A stretch of DNA of 64,000 bases from Sinohyriopsis cumingii. Lineage: Eukaryota > Mollusca > Bivalvia > Unionida > Unionidae. Within the stretch, counting starts at the first letter, position 1, and each line of letters begins with the position of its first letter. This document shows positions 47,430 through 60,539 of the stretch, piece after piece. The stretch spans positions 88,354,944 to 88,418,943 of the forward strand of contig CM068838.1 of the NCBI GenBank assembly GCA_028554795.2. The letters are read 5' to 3'. A model generated the notes under the pieces. That model did no database searches. It worked only from the letters and a program-made list of their open reading frames with translations, and had not been told where the DNA came from. A program made the translations under genes and the position numbers.

Positions 47430-49190
47430 CACCCTCACTATTGTAGTACAAATCAGTATCTAAGAATGTTAAACATGAGGCCCAAGTAGACTTGATATTG
47501 CTTACCAAGGTAAATGACATATGCAAGTTTGGAAGAGCAAATTCATACATGAAATGAAAAGGTGGAGTGGAAAGAAAGTTTAGAACAATGTACCCTGCCA
47601 CATTGTCCATTATGCCTAAACACATATGTACTTTTGGTTTCCTGCTTAAAAAATGGGTCAGTCTGTTGGAATAAGTTTCTTTTTTAATCATTTTTTCCAC
47701 TGTTGCATAACATAAATTTGATTCCTCTGAGAAAAGAACTTGTCATTATTACTCAACAAAACAATGTTATACAACATTCAGATAAGCACTCCCTATTTAA
47801 TTACCTAAATAATTTGCATTTCATATAACTTGCTGCAAATTTGAACTGCACAAGAAATTAAGGTACCCATTACTGAATCATGATTTCTAGTCTATTTCCA
47901 GTAGGTGCTATAAAATTATTGGGAGAAACGGTAAGCATCTTAATGAGCATGATGTAAAACACTGTTACATATCAATGACATAAAATGCAATCTGGTCACA
48001 ACTTTCAGAATATCTGGAATTCATTTATATTTTTTATTTCTTAAATTACTGAATTCACTTGTTTTGTTGTTAGTTTTTAAAACTTTTTAATTATGGGCAG
48101 ACATTTTCAAGGACTTACTCCTGGAAATAACAGAGGGTACTGATGTTGGAAAAATGATGGTGATAAAAGAGAAAAGCATAATGTTGTACATCATTTTGTG
48201 TTTTTATAAAATATATAAATACAAAATATAAATTTAAAATAATGTGTGACTAATTACATTTAATATTTAAAATACCATAAAATAATGCATACTAGTGTAA
48301 TAAGATACAAAAACAAATCTTTCAATTTTTTTTATATGGTGGTACCATTGTAAGGTATTTATTAACATTAATCTGTTTCTTTTGGAAAATGAGATCAAGG
48401 TATCATGCCAAAGAACTCAATATAAAAAATTCATTCCCATGATTAAATGCTTTTAATTGTTTTCTGAGCTTTTCCGTTTTCAGTAGTCATTGTTTGAAGG
48501 CAGATCAGCAGCATCCAAACAAACATGAAAGTCTCTCAAATTCTGCTGCATTCTTTCATTTAAATATTGTCAAATTGTGTTTAGTAGTTCTACAGGAAAA
48601 GCCTTTTAAAAGTTACTGTTTTGGTATTGATAGCCACATCTGATGGTATATCAGCATGACTTGAACAAATTTTAATGCCATGATGCTTCCTTGCAAATTT
48701 GGTCTAATTCTGTTTCTTGAGAAGTTCTTCTTTAGTAATGGTTACTATATTTGATGGTGAATGTGCAAAATATTTATACAGAATTTGTTGTTGTTGTTGT
48801 GGGGTTTAACGCCATTTTTCAGCACATGGTAGGCTATATATGGTGGCCATTTTTAATGGTGGAGGAAGAACCCAGGAAAACCCCAGAAAGAACCACCGAT
48901 CCACGAGAAGCTACTGGCAAGCTTTCTCACATGCCCACATTGGCTGAATCTTAGACTCGAACATCCGCAGACAGAGGTGAGATGGCAGTGATCCACAATG
49001 AAGAGCACTTTAGACCACTCGGCCAATCGGGGCCTCTATACAGAATTTGAAGTGCTTCATGCCTGTATGCTTATGGTCAATTTTGGTCCAATTCTTGTAG
49101 AACAGTTTTTAAAAATATGTAATTGAATGATGCACAACAGATAAAGGACCATACCTAAAGCTCACTTGGCCTTGCATCCACGTGAGATAA
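47430..49190. repeat. Right copy of the diverged direct duplication
   Basis: Partner of 1000-3540 in the same orientation, about 46 kb away. It contains a relic of the TIR-like exon (peptide MYEFALPNLHMSF on the minus strand, 47500-47565) whose acceptor CAG has become CTT. The right part holds degenerate 170-180-base repeat units ending 'agctcacttgg...cgtgagata', with a SINE inserted. Confidence 0.55.
48788..49036 (-). mobile_element. SINE family A, full-length, 13-bp perfect TSD
   Basis: 249 bp, tail at the left (ttgttgttgttgtggggttt) and tRNA-like head at the right ('ccactcggccaatcggggcc'). Flanked by TATACAGAATTTG at 48775-48787 and 49037-49049, identical. Confidence 0.95.
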
Positions 49191-49199
49191 AAACTGTAG

Positions 49200-52100
49200 A
49201 AAGGTTATTGCAACTTAGTTTTGAAGCATGACAGTGACACAGTTTAATCCCAAGATGCAACAAAAATTCTAAATAAGTGTAGGATGACACAAAAAAGCTC
49301 GGGGGAAAGCCCAATTTTCAAGCCCCAAGTTATCAGGCCTAAAAACTAACAAAAAGGAAATTGAGAAGTTGGCCTCACACTTTGTAAATATGAGCTGCAG
49401 CGCAAACCACACTATAAAGTTCCAACAACACAAAAACCACACAGAACTATACTACTCCTAAATTGTTCACTGATAGGGGTGACCACTCAGGCTCCTTAAA
49501 CACAGATTTCACCATCCATGAATGGAGGAAAGCATTACACCCCAAAAAAGAACTCATATTCCCAGGTGAAGACAAATTCAGATATGAAATCTATAAAAAA
49601 TATCTCCTGGAAGCAACAGAACTGATGATTTTGAATCTGTTTAAAAAGATCTGGTGATTGGGGGGAAATCCAGATAATTGGAGACAAGCTATTGTTAACC
49701 CAATCCCAAAACCCAGAAAAGATCCAGCATATATAAGCTTGTATAGACTAATATCCCTTATCAACAACATTGTGGAACCATGGTCAACAACAGATTGAAG
49801 TATCACCTTGAAAGTAAAATACAATTATTCTAAACAAAAAAGCAGATTCCGCAACAAGCAATCCACACTACATCAACTCATGTGGTTCAAATCAAAGATA
49901 AAACTGACCTTTAATACACATGGGAAATGTGAACGAACCATATAGCAGTATTTCCAGGCACTCAAAGGGCTGATGATCTAATTTGGACAAAGCGACTACG
50001 GTTAATTGTGAAGTTAAACCACTGCGGTCTGATAGGCCGCATCCACACATGGATATCAAACTTCTTAACAGGTCAGAAAATCATAGCTAAAGTGGGAGAT
50101 AAGTACTCAGAGAACTGTGAATTAGAAAACAACACCACACGGTAGCATCCTGAGCCCAACCCTATTCAACATCATGATTAATGACCTAAAATGGTTGATT
50201 GACTGATCTCGTGTGGACCTATGATCTCAGTTTGCTGATGACAGTGGGATCTGGAAAGCAGGAAACCTGTTCAGCAATACTGTGGTGAGCAGATTACAGC
50301 TGGGATAGACACGATAGGGAAATGGGCCAATAGGTGAGCTTCAAAATCTTCCCAGGCAAAACAGTAGGTGTAATGTTCTCACCAAAAAGCAGCATATGTA
50401 GGGACCAACCTAAACTATACCTAAACAACAGAGAAGTAAAATTCGAAAAAAGTAGCAAAATTCTTAGGGATGTATTTTGATGAGCACCCAACATGGGGCG
50501 AACACAGAGGTGAGCTTGTGAGATGTCTCACATCATATAGGACACTAATCTGATCAAAAATGGACTATGGGTGCCAGGTTTATGCCTCAGCCGGCCACAC
50601 TTTATCAAAGAAATTAGACTGGATTCAGAACCATGCTCTAGCTATTTGCACCGGTGCTCACAGAAACACCTCTGGGGAAGAGCTACAGATCTTAGTGGTG
50701 GAACCACAAATCAGGCTACAACAGGAAGAGTTAATCCTGTGATATGCAGCAAGGATCTCAGTCTATGATGCAATGCACCCCACCACAGTAATAATCGAAA
50801 AATGCAAAAAAAAATTAAAACACAAACTAGTCCCAAATTTACACAACCTCCAAAGGGAACTTGGCATTCCCATTATACAAGTGTATACCACAAGATTTCC
50901 AGACCCAGGACCATAGAAGTGTGAAATTCCAATAATAAGTTTTAATGCCATCAAATATAGGAATAAACAGGACCAACCTCAAGAAACTAAGGGCTATAAA
51001 ATTGAGGGGCCGATAAAGATGTCAGAAACAGATTCAACAAGCTCATTATACACCAACTAGATCACAGCATCCAGGAAATCTAAATTACAATAAGGCACAA
51101 AATCAATGACAAATGGCAGAAAGAATGTGATAATGGTGATACAGGCCACAAACTATATCACATTCAAAATGAAATCTGCAGGAATGCCCCAGTCCCAAAC
51201 CTGGCAAACCCACATGATGCCAAAGTCATCGCCAGATTAAAAACTGGTAAAACACTATTAGCAAGTAGCTTTGGATGATTCCTGACTGAGGCCCAAACAG
51301 TGAGCATTAGATGCCAACACTGCCCTATCCCGGAAACTCTGCAACATGTTATCAACAAGTACCCCAAATACAACGTCAAAAGACATCATTTCCAAGTTAA
51401 GCAAACAAGCATTCAAGCCCCCACAACATGTCCAGAACTAATGAAACCAGGCAACAAAGATATCAATTCCATCTACAAGAACATCCTGGAATTTGTTTCT
51501 GCCATTGGGAAAAAAGGACAATTCTAAACCCATAGCTGTCACAAAAATAAACCAAATATCAACAATAGAAATTTTGAAAACAATATCAACTCACCTCCCC
51601 AGCCATGACAAAACAGACAGTTGGAGTGATCAAAAGACACAGCTTTATTGCAACGACTCAAAGAAGAAAAGTGCCTTGGGAAACCCACCTCCCAAACTAT
51701 GATAAAACAAATAGGGTGGTCACAAGATACAGCTCTATAGCAACGACTACAACCAATATGGGGGCTCTGAGTGGCAGAGTGGTCTAAAGCGCTCACCGTT
51801 ACGGATCACTGCCATCTCACCTCTGTCTGCATGGGTTCGAGTCTCAGGCTTGGCCAATGTGGGTACATGAGAAAGTTTGCTAGTAGCCTCTCGTGGGTCA
51901 GTGGTTCTTTCTGGGGTTTTCCCGGCTTCTTCCTCCATTATTTACATTGGCCACCATGTATAGCCTCTCTTGTGCTGAAAAATGGCATTAAACCCTATAA
52001 CAACAAGAACAACCAAAACAGTTGCTAGGGAAAACAATAGTAAACCCAAAACACAAATAAATTCCACTGAGTAAATCCTGAAATATACACCATCAATTAA

Positions 52101-52500
52101 CAAACATGCATCTTTCTGCCTCCTAACAACTTACTCTTTCTATCAATGGCTCAGTGAACAATCAATCCAAAAACTAGGAAAAACACTCACTCAGACCTTA
52201 AAATATACTTAAACAATATAAGGTGGTCCTAAGCTCAGACCATAAGGCCCCACAACACAAGGTGGTAACGCTCGATTCACCACCAGCAACCTTGCCATAG
52301 GACCTACAAACCTGGCTTTAAAAAAAAGTTAAGAATATAAGGTGGTCATTAAGTCCAGACCATTAGGGTCCATCACACAATGTGGTAACTAATTTAGAAA
52401 AACAAACATCTTCCTCTGCCGTGATCGACAGGAAAAACAACAGTAACCAAAAACAACCCACCCATAAACCCAAACCATCAGGCCCTGTTGCACAAGGTGA
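49200..52500 (+). pseudogene. LINE relic with RT and C-terminal zinc motif (I/Nimb-like)
   Basis: RT remnants: 'YEIYKKYLLEATELMILNLF' at 49574, 'RQAIVNPIPKPRKDPA' near 49683, 'LIGRIHTWISNFLTGQKI' near 50020, catalytic FADD at 50231-50242, 'KFLGMYFDEHPTWGEH' near 50460, and 'MDYGCQVYASA' at 50560. The C-terminus has 'RLKTGKTLLAS' near 51236 and CQHCPIPETLQHVINKYPKY at 51314, the Cys/His motif found at the end of RNase H-type LINE proteins. 3' UTR from about 51540 with degenerate tandem units ('agctctatagcaacgac'; 'aatataaggtggtc'). Stops and frameshifts throughout. Clade inferred from the C-terminal motif only. Confidence 0.7.
51757..52008 (+). mobile_element. SINE family A, full-length, in LINE 3' UTR
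   Basis: 252 bp with an intact-looking tRNA head: box A TGGCAGAGTGG (51772-51782) and box B GGTTCGAGTC (51834-51843). Tail 'ggcattaaaccctataacaa'. Flanked by ACAACCAA at 51749-51756 and 52009-52016. Confidence 0.9.
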
Positions 52501-53295
52501 CATTGATTGCAAACACAAAAATAAAACATAGACTTACGACTTTTTGACAGACTCTATCATTTCTATAATCTATCATAAGTACAGAATTTTTCTTTTAAGA
52601 GTTACTTCCAAATTATCCAAGAACAAAACATTTTAATTTTGGTAATAAACTTCAAAATTTACAACCTGGAATACTTGGGGCCCTCCAATGATGTAAATAA
52701 TGCCTCCTCCAGCACCTTCTCCTCCCCTGCCTCTTCCAGACATGAGAATTAATCAGCATGCAGTGCATGCAGTAAAGTGAAGTGGTGGCTCCTGTTTCCC
52801 ATTCAATGTGAAATTAAACAGGGTGCGTTGTGCACACCTAAACCACCAAAATGAATGTCTTTACCCTCAGATTGAGAGTAAAATCTTGCTGAGGGGTGGC
52901 TCCACTCCCACTCAGCAAGTTGATGTACAAGGCCAAGCAGTTGCTCACATTAGAAATATAAGATAAAAAACCAAGATGTAACTACAATTTATGTTTGGTG
53001 GCAATAGGCCTTAGTGTGTGAAAATGACTGCACACACACCATCTTAAAGTAATACTCAAAATTCTCAAAAAGAAGTCACAATGACCCAGTTTTTATATGT
53101 GTAATGCATTCATCATGTGATGCACCCTCAGTGTAAGTTTAAAGGCAATAGGTGGATAGTGACTGGTATTAGAACCCAAAGACATGATTACAACAGTTTT
53201 TGTCACATCCAGAAAGAGAAGTCAGTTTGGTATTTGATACATGCTCATTCCAAGATGCATGCACAGTGCAAGTTTGATTTTGATAGGTATAGTAG
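52500..53295. other. Mostly non-coding; one weak Gly-rich exon candidate
   Basis: Sequence between the LINE 3' end and the pogo-like element. Nothing recognised apart from the frame at 52666-52743. Confidence 0.4.
52666..52743 (-). CDS. Weak candidate first exon, Gly-rich
   Basis: An ATG opens 26 codons: MSGRGRGGEGAGGG then IIYIIGGPQVFQ, ending at CAG|GTTGTA, a mediocre donor. The exon is more GC-rich than its surroundings. Phase 0 as for the TIR gene. It has no other support. Confidence 0.2.
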
Positions 53296-53297
53296 TA

Positions 53298-54917
53298 CTG
53301 TATATACTTGCTTATAAGTTGACCTTTTTACCAAAAATATCTATTAATGCAGAGATGGGGTCATCTTATAAGCACGATGTAAAAAAAGATCTGACCTTAC
53401 TCCCTTAGGTTGTAAAGGCAAACTTGCACTGTTTTCTCAATTCACATTTTTCTGATAGTGTTGCTAATTAGATAAATGTGACCTTAAATCCTTTAGAATC
53501 TGGACAATCTGCAGCACTATTATTGTTTTTCTCTGTAAAGACTATCTAGTGTGTCATGAATTTAATATTTGTTCAGTGCCATTTTGAGTCCCTTTGAACA
53601 TATCGCGCAACTGATACCTGATCAGTTGTGGCAATCCTTTGATGTGATTTCAAAGACTGTATGATCAAAGTATCTCTTACAGACCCCAAGCTCAACCTCT
53701 ACATAAATAATGGTCCAAGTTTATGAATAGCATTCTGTCAATTACAGAGTACTTTGTCACTTAGATATCATACAGGGCGAGTTGCAAAACTTGTTTACTT
53801 TCACAGAATTAATATATGGGGAAAAGAAAATGTAATGCATATGAAGGAGTATTTAAGTTAAAGGTTATTGACTTTGCACAGATTTTACTTGACTTTGAAC
53901 AGAAAAACAACAATAGTGCTTCAGAATGTGAATTTGATGTGTTAGAGAAATAGGTGCATTACTGGCACAAAAGAAAGTCATTTCTAGTTGACAGTGCCAG
54001 ACCCCTGAAGAAATTCAAATAATAAAAAGCCCTTACGCAAATTGGGAGTTTGGTTTAAATGACTGGTGTTTCAGGCACATTTAATGCAGCCTGTGAAACA
54101 AAGGTTGTGACGACATCAAACATATGAACCTGTTATCCCTGATGGCACCACAACAGTACTACAGCCACTGGATGTTAGCCTAAACAAGCCATTCAAGGCA
54201 AATATATGTAAACTGTGGCACAGGTCAATTGCAGATGGGCCCAGAGAATTTACTAAGGCAGGAAATGTGAAGCATCCAGGGAATGAATTAGTATCTCACT
54301 GGGTGTGTAATGCATGAGAGGAAATTCCAGATGAGATGGTGGTCAAATCATTCAAGAAATGTGGTATTTCCAAATGCAATGGATGGGATGGAGGATAACA
54401 AACTCTTCAGTGATTTCATTCAACATAATCAGATGGGGAATCTGAGCTCAGATGATGCTTGAGACGACCAGATGACAGTGGAGGAATTCAGAACTTTATC
54501 TGGCAACTCCAACGGTAAATTCTTGTGCTTTCCACCAGATGAAATTAGTGTGAATAACAAAAGTGAGGACTGTACTTTGCTTATTATAATACTTTTGGAA
54601 TTAATATATTGCATGAAGATGGACATATTGTAAGTTGACAATTTATTTGTAAATATTCAACTCACTAATAAAAATGTATTTATTCTTTATTGGTTTTGTC
54701 TTTATTGGTCCTATTTATATCCATCTATTCAGTTTGACTTGTTTTTTTTTCCCCAAGTGCAACTCCGACTCACTGACCTCATGTTACCTATTGCTGATGG
54801 ATTTGTCTAGCAAAATACACCTCAACTTATAGGAGGAGGGTCATAGAGAAATTTGCTTTCTGCAGCCCTAAAATGGGGGGGGGGGGGCAGTTTAGACTTA
54901 TAAGCGAGTATATACAG
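53298..54917 (+). mobile_element. Deleted pogo/Tigger-like DNA transposon
   Basis: TIRs: left CTGTATATACTTGCTTATAA, right TTATAAGCGAGTATATACAG; flanked by TA (53296-53297, 54918-54919). Transposase remnants: an N-terminal HTH starting MGKRKCNAYEGVFKLKVIDF at 53816 with 'VHYWHKRKSFL' after a stop; then, without the central catalytic region, 'PDGTTTVLQPLDVSLNKPFK' near 54138, 'KLWHRSIADGPREFTKAG' near 54210 and 'EEMVVKSFKKCGIS'-like residues near 54335. This is the pogo DDE C-terminus. The middle of the gene has been deleted; not autonomous. Confidence 0.85.
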
Positions 54918-54919
54918 TA

Positions 54920-55594
54920 GTTAAGAGGCTACAGTCGAGACACAGAGAATGGACACAATTCGTACACCATATTGAATAAATCCTGAAGTGAAAGTTTGGT
55001 GGCAATATGTACAAAGGTTTTGGAATTACAGCACAGAAATGATGATATATGAAAGTTCTCGAAAATAGGTCACAGAGTAGTGTGATTATGGGAGTTTTTG
55101 ACCAAGGTTACTGATATAGGTCACTGATACCCCATGACTTTTGCTCATATTGGTAAAAAGCCACATTTGTATGTACAAACCCATGGACTGTAAGTAGTGA
55201 AAAGGACTAATATATGACCAGACAAGAGAGCAGTCAGGGGTACAGAAGGCAATGATATACCATAACGGACAAAACCCCAGTGGTGAATCCCACTTCATCC
55301 TTGTAGAACCAATCCCTGAGTGTTTTCACACCTGGTAGTACATCAGCAATCAGGTATTTTCATGTGCTAATACAATGATTCCAAGCTTATGTCAAGTTGG
55401 CAGTTGTACATCATGATGGTTCCAACAGTCTCTTAGCAAGATTATACTGTAGCAAATATGAGAGGCTGGTAACACCATTTTCATACAGTTATGTATCAAC
55501 AAGTGGAACAAAATCACTATCATTGTTGGCACTCTTTGTTAGGTCATGAATCATTTGTCAGCAAATTCAGCAACCTCATCACCATGGTCAGAAT
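54920..55594. other. No gene recognised
   Basis: AT-rich, no splice-supported frame. Confidence 0.5.
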
Positions 55595-56240
55595 TGTTCA
55601 GACTCTATGCTCGTAAACTAAGTAACTGAAAAAGGTGAAAAGCAACAAATTTTGTACAATTCAACAAATAATTTATTTCAGATCCTAGAATACAAAGTGA
55701 AAATTTAAAAAGAACTTACAGTACTGTGAATTAAATCCCATATTGCCCAAAAAGTTCTATCTAAAGTCCAAAAGTAGAGTGTTCCAAATGATTTCCAGTG
55801 ATGTTCCAAACGAATGAAAATCTTGAATGTGCTGATGTGTCAGTAGCCTTATATGTGATAATGTTTCAACAGTCACGATATATCATAATGAAACAATCCA
55901 GAATGTCTTTAAATAAATTCACAAAATCCCAAAATGGTGATTTTATCCTAAAGTCAATGAGCACATTGTAGTTCCAATGAATAATTGAAATAAATAAATT
56001 CTCTCAAATAATAATTCAACACAACTAAAGACTGATTCCACAACAGATGTTTAAGACAGGAATTCTATTTATCACTACCTTTATATAAAAAACTAAGATA
56101 CAATAAGAGAACCAGGACAAGGTTCAAAAGTTCATTACCAGAACATTCTAAGTTGTAAACAAGATCAAAAGGTCACTTAAACATGTTTACCCAAAAAATG
56201 ACATCATCTTAAAATGCAACCCATAATCATGAAGCTATGT
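55595..56240 (-). mobile_element. Old LTR of the gypsy-type family
   Basis: Minus-strand similarity to the 3' part of the LTR at 35058-36005 ('gactct.tg.tc.taaactaagtaac', 'tcctagaatacaaagt'), starting at TGTTCA 55595. The far end is unclear. Confidence 0.5.
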
Positions 56241-56349
56241 AATGTTGTTTAGAATATGACCCTTACAATCTACAATCATGAACAAAATGAAACACACAAT
56301 ATAGATATACAAACCTAATCTTAAACACAAACACCAAACGGTGCTGGGG

Positions 56350-56475
56350 CAATTCAGAACAGGACACTCTAGAGTGGACAATTCACAGTGAACAATTTGG
56401 AGTGGACAAACTAGAGCAGACAACTAAGGGTGGACAATGTGGAGCATTACAATTTGGAGCTGACAGTCTGGGGCC
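56350..56475. repeat. Short degenerate repeats, possible transposon subterminal array
   Basis: About eight units of roughly 15 bp like 'ctagagtggacaatt', beginning at 'ggggcaatt'. A shorter set in inverted orientation lies at 59656-59706 ('aattgccc' end). They may bound the MULE relic between them. Confidence 0.6.
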
Positions 56476-56879
56476 AAAAGATTAATTTGCTAACATGTAG
56501 TAAGTTTAACTAAAAAGGTGACCAGAAATGAAACATTTTTATTATTGATAACAATTATATGCAATGCAACATTGTAATAATAAAGTATTATCTGGCTTTC
56601 AATAAAAGAAACATTACTATCTCCAAATATAGGTAATTAGTTAAATCTTAAAATGTCAGCTAACATGCATGACTGTATTTTTCAACTCAAGACACTGAAT
56701 GTTTAAGCCAGTAAGTTTATGTTGTGACTGCATCCTTGTAAGTAGTCCAATGATGAACAATTTTCTTAATCCATGAAGACCACACAAAGCTGATGGTCAA
56801 GATCTCTGTATTTCTTTTTCTTTAGCTGAGGAGCTTCACCTGCAAGTACCCATTCTATGTGAATTCTGTTTATATTCTG

Positions 56880-57720
56880 TTCCTTCTATAGCTTAATGAT
56901 TAATCTTGGTAGCTGTGGATTAACAATTTGGATATCTTGCACTGTGCCATCCTTAAAGTGAGTTGTTGCTGCGAGGAACCTCTGACTCAACAGCTTTGAA
57001 GCAACCCCATATCTTGACCAGGAATAGAACACCAACTCTGGCTCTATGACTTTGTTTTCTTCCAATGAAAAGTTGAAAAGAGTTTCAAAGTCTGGGAGAG
57101 AATCCAGGTCATACAGACACATCTTATCATAGATGGATACATATGCCAAATGTACAACATCTGAATGTGCATGACAAACTGGAAATTGCTGTTGTAGTTT
57201 GAAGCAAAACCCAATTTTTGAATTTTTCTTCAGATACACTTGACCAGAATGGAAGAGGACCCATGAATATTTGTCAAATAGACAGCACTGAAAGCATTCA
57301 TTGCTGCTCTCTCAATATCAACAATGTCTGTTTGAAGATTCAAATGTAGTTTGAGTTCTCATAGCTTTGTAAGAAGTGTTATGTACATTAATTCAGGTTT
57401 TCTTGGTAGCAAGGCAAAGACATGACTGATATTGAAGCCATTGCACAGACCATGAATTGCATACAACTGAGTAAATCCAGCAGGTCTTACTCTGAACATA
57501 CCATCTTCAAACCATACTGAGCTCTCCACCAGGAACAAGCTCAGCATCTGCTACATATAGCAAAAATCCATCTTCCTGGCGAAAAAATGGTTGACCGCCT
57601 CCCATTTGGCAAAGTTCCAAAAGAAATATCATTACCTTCAGGTGCTTCCAAAAGTTGATGTCGATAAACAATCCATGTCAAGCTTAATTCAAGCTGGAAA
57701 TTGTTGGTGAAAGTTTGGAA
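56880..57720 (-). pseudogene. MULE-type transposase relic
   Basis: Minus strand: 'LLYVADAELVPGGELSMV' then 'WFEDGMFRVRPAGFTQLYAI' (the DGTFK...P..F.QLYTIH motif with the first catalytic Asp), 'HVFALLPRKPELMYITLL', then 'LNLQTDIVDIERAAMNAF' (the TDFE.AA..A motif), 'RKIQKLGFASNYNSNFQF'. This order is that of MULE transposases. At least two frameshifts and several stops. The 117-codon open frame at 56886-57239 is a different frame from the transposase and is not the protein. Confidence 0.75.
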
Positions 57721-57914
57721 AAACCATAATACTGAAAAGTAGGCTGGGGGACAAAGAAGATGCCTAAACCACCTTGTGGGTCCAGGCAAAGTCCTGCAAA
57801 GGAGGGGGGGTCCTAGGTTGGCAAAGCCCTCGGGAAGCTAAAAAGGAGCAATTTTGACACTATATTTTCGCATGAAAATTGTAACTGAATGAACCAAAAT
57901 TCTGATTCTTTAAT

Positions 57915-58030
57915 ATGATGCATACATCCACTGAATCATTAATACATAAATTTCTTAATGTATATTTTGACATCCATACAGCCACTGAATCATTAATATG
58001 TAAATTTCTCATTATATACTTTGAACAAAA
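57915..58030. repeat. Two-copy tandem repeat, about 54 bp
   Basis: 'catccactgaatcattaata' recurs once after about 54 bases with similar following sequence. AT-rich, non-coding. Confidence 0.6.
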
Positions 58031-60530
58031 TTGTGCTTCCTTTATCTCAGCACATAATTATGCAGAAGATGAATCAGATGATTGCTGCTAAGAAACTCCT
58101 GGTACATGTACATGTATTTCAGAAATGCTCAAACATTAACAGTAAGCATAAAAAAGAAACATGTACCAGCAATAGATAACTCAAAAAATATGATCAGATA
58201 TTCTGAAATTTTGTAATGTAAATTAAATATTGAAAAAATTACAGTGCCTGGTGTTTTATTTTTTATTCAGTACAAATCTGTTGGGATCAAACTGGTTATT
58301 TCTTTCTTTTCTAAATGACTGTACATCTGGAGTGTTCTCACCATGAAAGTTGAAAAGCAAATATAAACTGTATAAAGCTGCTAAAATAGACAGTACATTT
58401 TCTTCCATATAAGACCAACAGTTGGGAGAAGTAGATGGTTATTCTTTGAAGTTTCAATCTGGGCAAAAGAAGTGTGCTGTTTGTTTAGCAATTTACCATA
58501 GGTAACATTCCAATCATCCTCACTGATGACTACCAAGCCATGATAATACAACAAATTATTTTTTAAAAAATTCTTTCTATGAAGCAAGGGGGTGGGGGTG
58601 GAAGGATAGAGAAAACAATAGTAGAATGATATCCATGAAGGTATTGAATCAGCCGAGTGTCTCATCCACTTACTGCAAGAAAACTTCCATTTGCTCACTC
58701 AACAGTAAATCATAAATTCAAAATTTAGTATTGCTAAGCAATGATTTTTTTCCTACTAAACATTTTCCAAACTTTAACCCCCATCCCCCCCCCCCCCAAA
58801 AAAAACAACAATGAATTTGCATGATTTGGAAGATCAACCTGTGGGAACATTCTGAAGATGGAATCTGTCATATGATAGAGAACTTTCACTCATGTATAAT
58901 GTGTGCTGACTGATTCCTGCACTCTTCATTTCAAATTTGTACCAGCACACAAACTATCCACTGCACCAGCTGAAGATGAGTATGGGTGTTTAAACGGTCC
59001 TTCTGTGATCTCACCATTTCCCATATGACATCGGCTTTAACAGAAGCGATCACAGCATCTCCTGTTTTTTTCTCATTCTTTGCTATTTCAGTTGTGTATA
59101 TGAATCTTTCATGGACAAGCATTCTTTATCCTTTCTCCGTCAACAAAATTTTTTGTGGCATAATTCAATATTTTTTTTATTACAGATGTATACTTTTCAA
59201 ATATAATACCATCAAAAGCACTCTGGTTGCCATAATTCTGAGCCAGACATACCATAATTCTTAATTAAAATTCTGTTGGAAATGATCCTGTTTGGTTGAT
59301 TTTCATAACAGTACATGCCTGAATAGTGAGTGAGACCATCACAATGCCAATAATTGTATACAATTATGATCATTTATGCATGCAGTGCTTGAGTGAAAAA
59401 TCGATGGTTAAGTGTGTTTAAGAAGACAGAGATAACTGTTAGGAAGTTGCAAAGAATGTGAAACCATCTAAATAAAAATAAAAATTCCAAAGAATTTTTG
59501 ATAAATCTTCAAACTAACATTATAGCTTAATAGGCAGTGTAGACATCAATGATCAATTTGAACAACTGATATTAATCCATCTAAGTAATTCATCTGATGA
59601 TAGATTGCAATGGTTTTGATTTTTTAAAATTACTCAAACTGACTTGATACAAATTGTCCTGCTCCAATCATCCACTCCGAACTGTCTACTCCAAATTGCC
59701 CAGTCACCTACAAAAGACAGTTAAGTACCCATGATCCTCAATATTTAACCTTTGTATCTCTATTCTTTCACCTTTATTGATTTTAAATGAGCGCGCAACT
59801 GAAAAAAGGTTTAAATGTCTTGTTATTGGGATCTGACTAAAAATAAAGAACTCTGAGATTTTAATACTTTAGCTTCTTCAAGACTATCAGCAAATTCTTC
59901 CATTGATTGTATTGGTGCAACTAATTTAATACCAAAAATCCCCATGTAATTAATAGCAGTCATTTACACAATAAAGAAATAATATCCAGATTTGTCTACA
60001 TCCATCAATTTTTATATGAGGGTTCGTATACAACCATAGATTGTTATAAGCACGTGGTTTGATTATCTGTCTTGTTCAGCAAAATTTCATCAAAAGGTTC
60101 CTGATAACCACTTAACTGCTAAAAAAACTCAGACACTCCTAGTTTTTCAAATACCAACTTACTATTCTTTATGTGATTATCTCACTCTGTAGTTTGCAAC
60201 GCCATGAATATTCATTTTTTTGTGTGTGTGGTAGACCATGTTGGATAATTCTTTGCCATGTAAACTGTCCCACGGTACTGCTTAGTGGGTGTGCATCATT
60301 CTGTGGTATGTTCAAGAAATGATGGCACTGAAGCAGTTCCAGATTGCATAAACAATAACAAACATGATTCTGTAGTCAGGGAAGGGGTTAGCAAAGGATA
60401 TCCAAAATGTTAATGTTGACAACACAATAAAACCTGGATTATGTCCTGTATGCCAAATTGCATCGTTGGCATCATGCTTACAAAATAAGGTGACTCTGTA
60501 TTTAGCTCCAAAATTAAGCTTGCTAACATT
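58031..60530. other. No firm gene; inverted minisatellite end at 59656-59706
   Basis: AT-rich. Contains a weak exon candidate (59015-59122), a poly-C run near 58784, and the 'ccactccgaactgtctactc' repeats that mirror 56350-56475. Confidence 0.4.
59015..59122 (-). CDS. Weak candidate first exon
   Basis: An ATG opens 36 codons (MLVHERFIYTTEIAKNEKKT ... VIWEM) ending at GAAATG|GTGAGA. It lies inside the span that may be a MULE-type transposon (56350-59706), so it could be transposon-encoded or chance. No family recognised. Confidence 0.2.
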
Positions 60531-60539
60531 TCTTCAGAA

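Noticed and set aside
56886..57239. 117-codon open frame that looks protein-like
   Set aside because: The recognisable MULE transposase residues here are in a different frame; this is a shadow frame.
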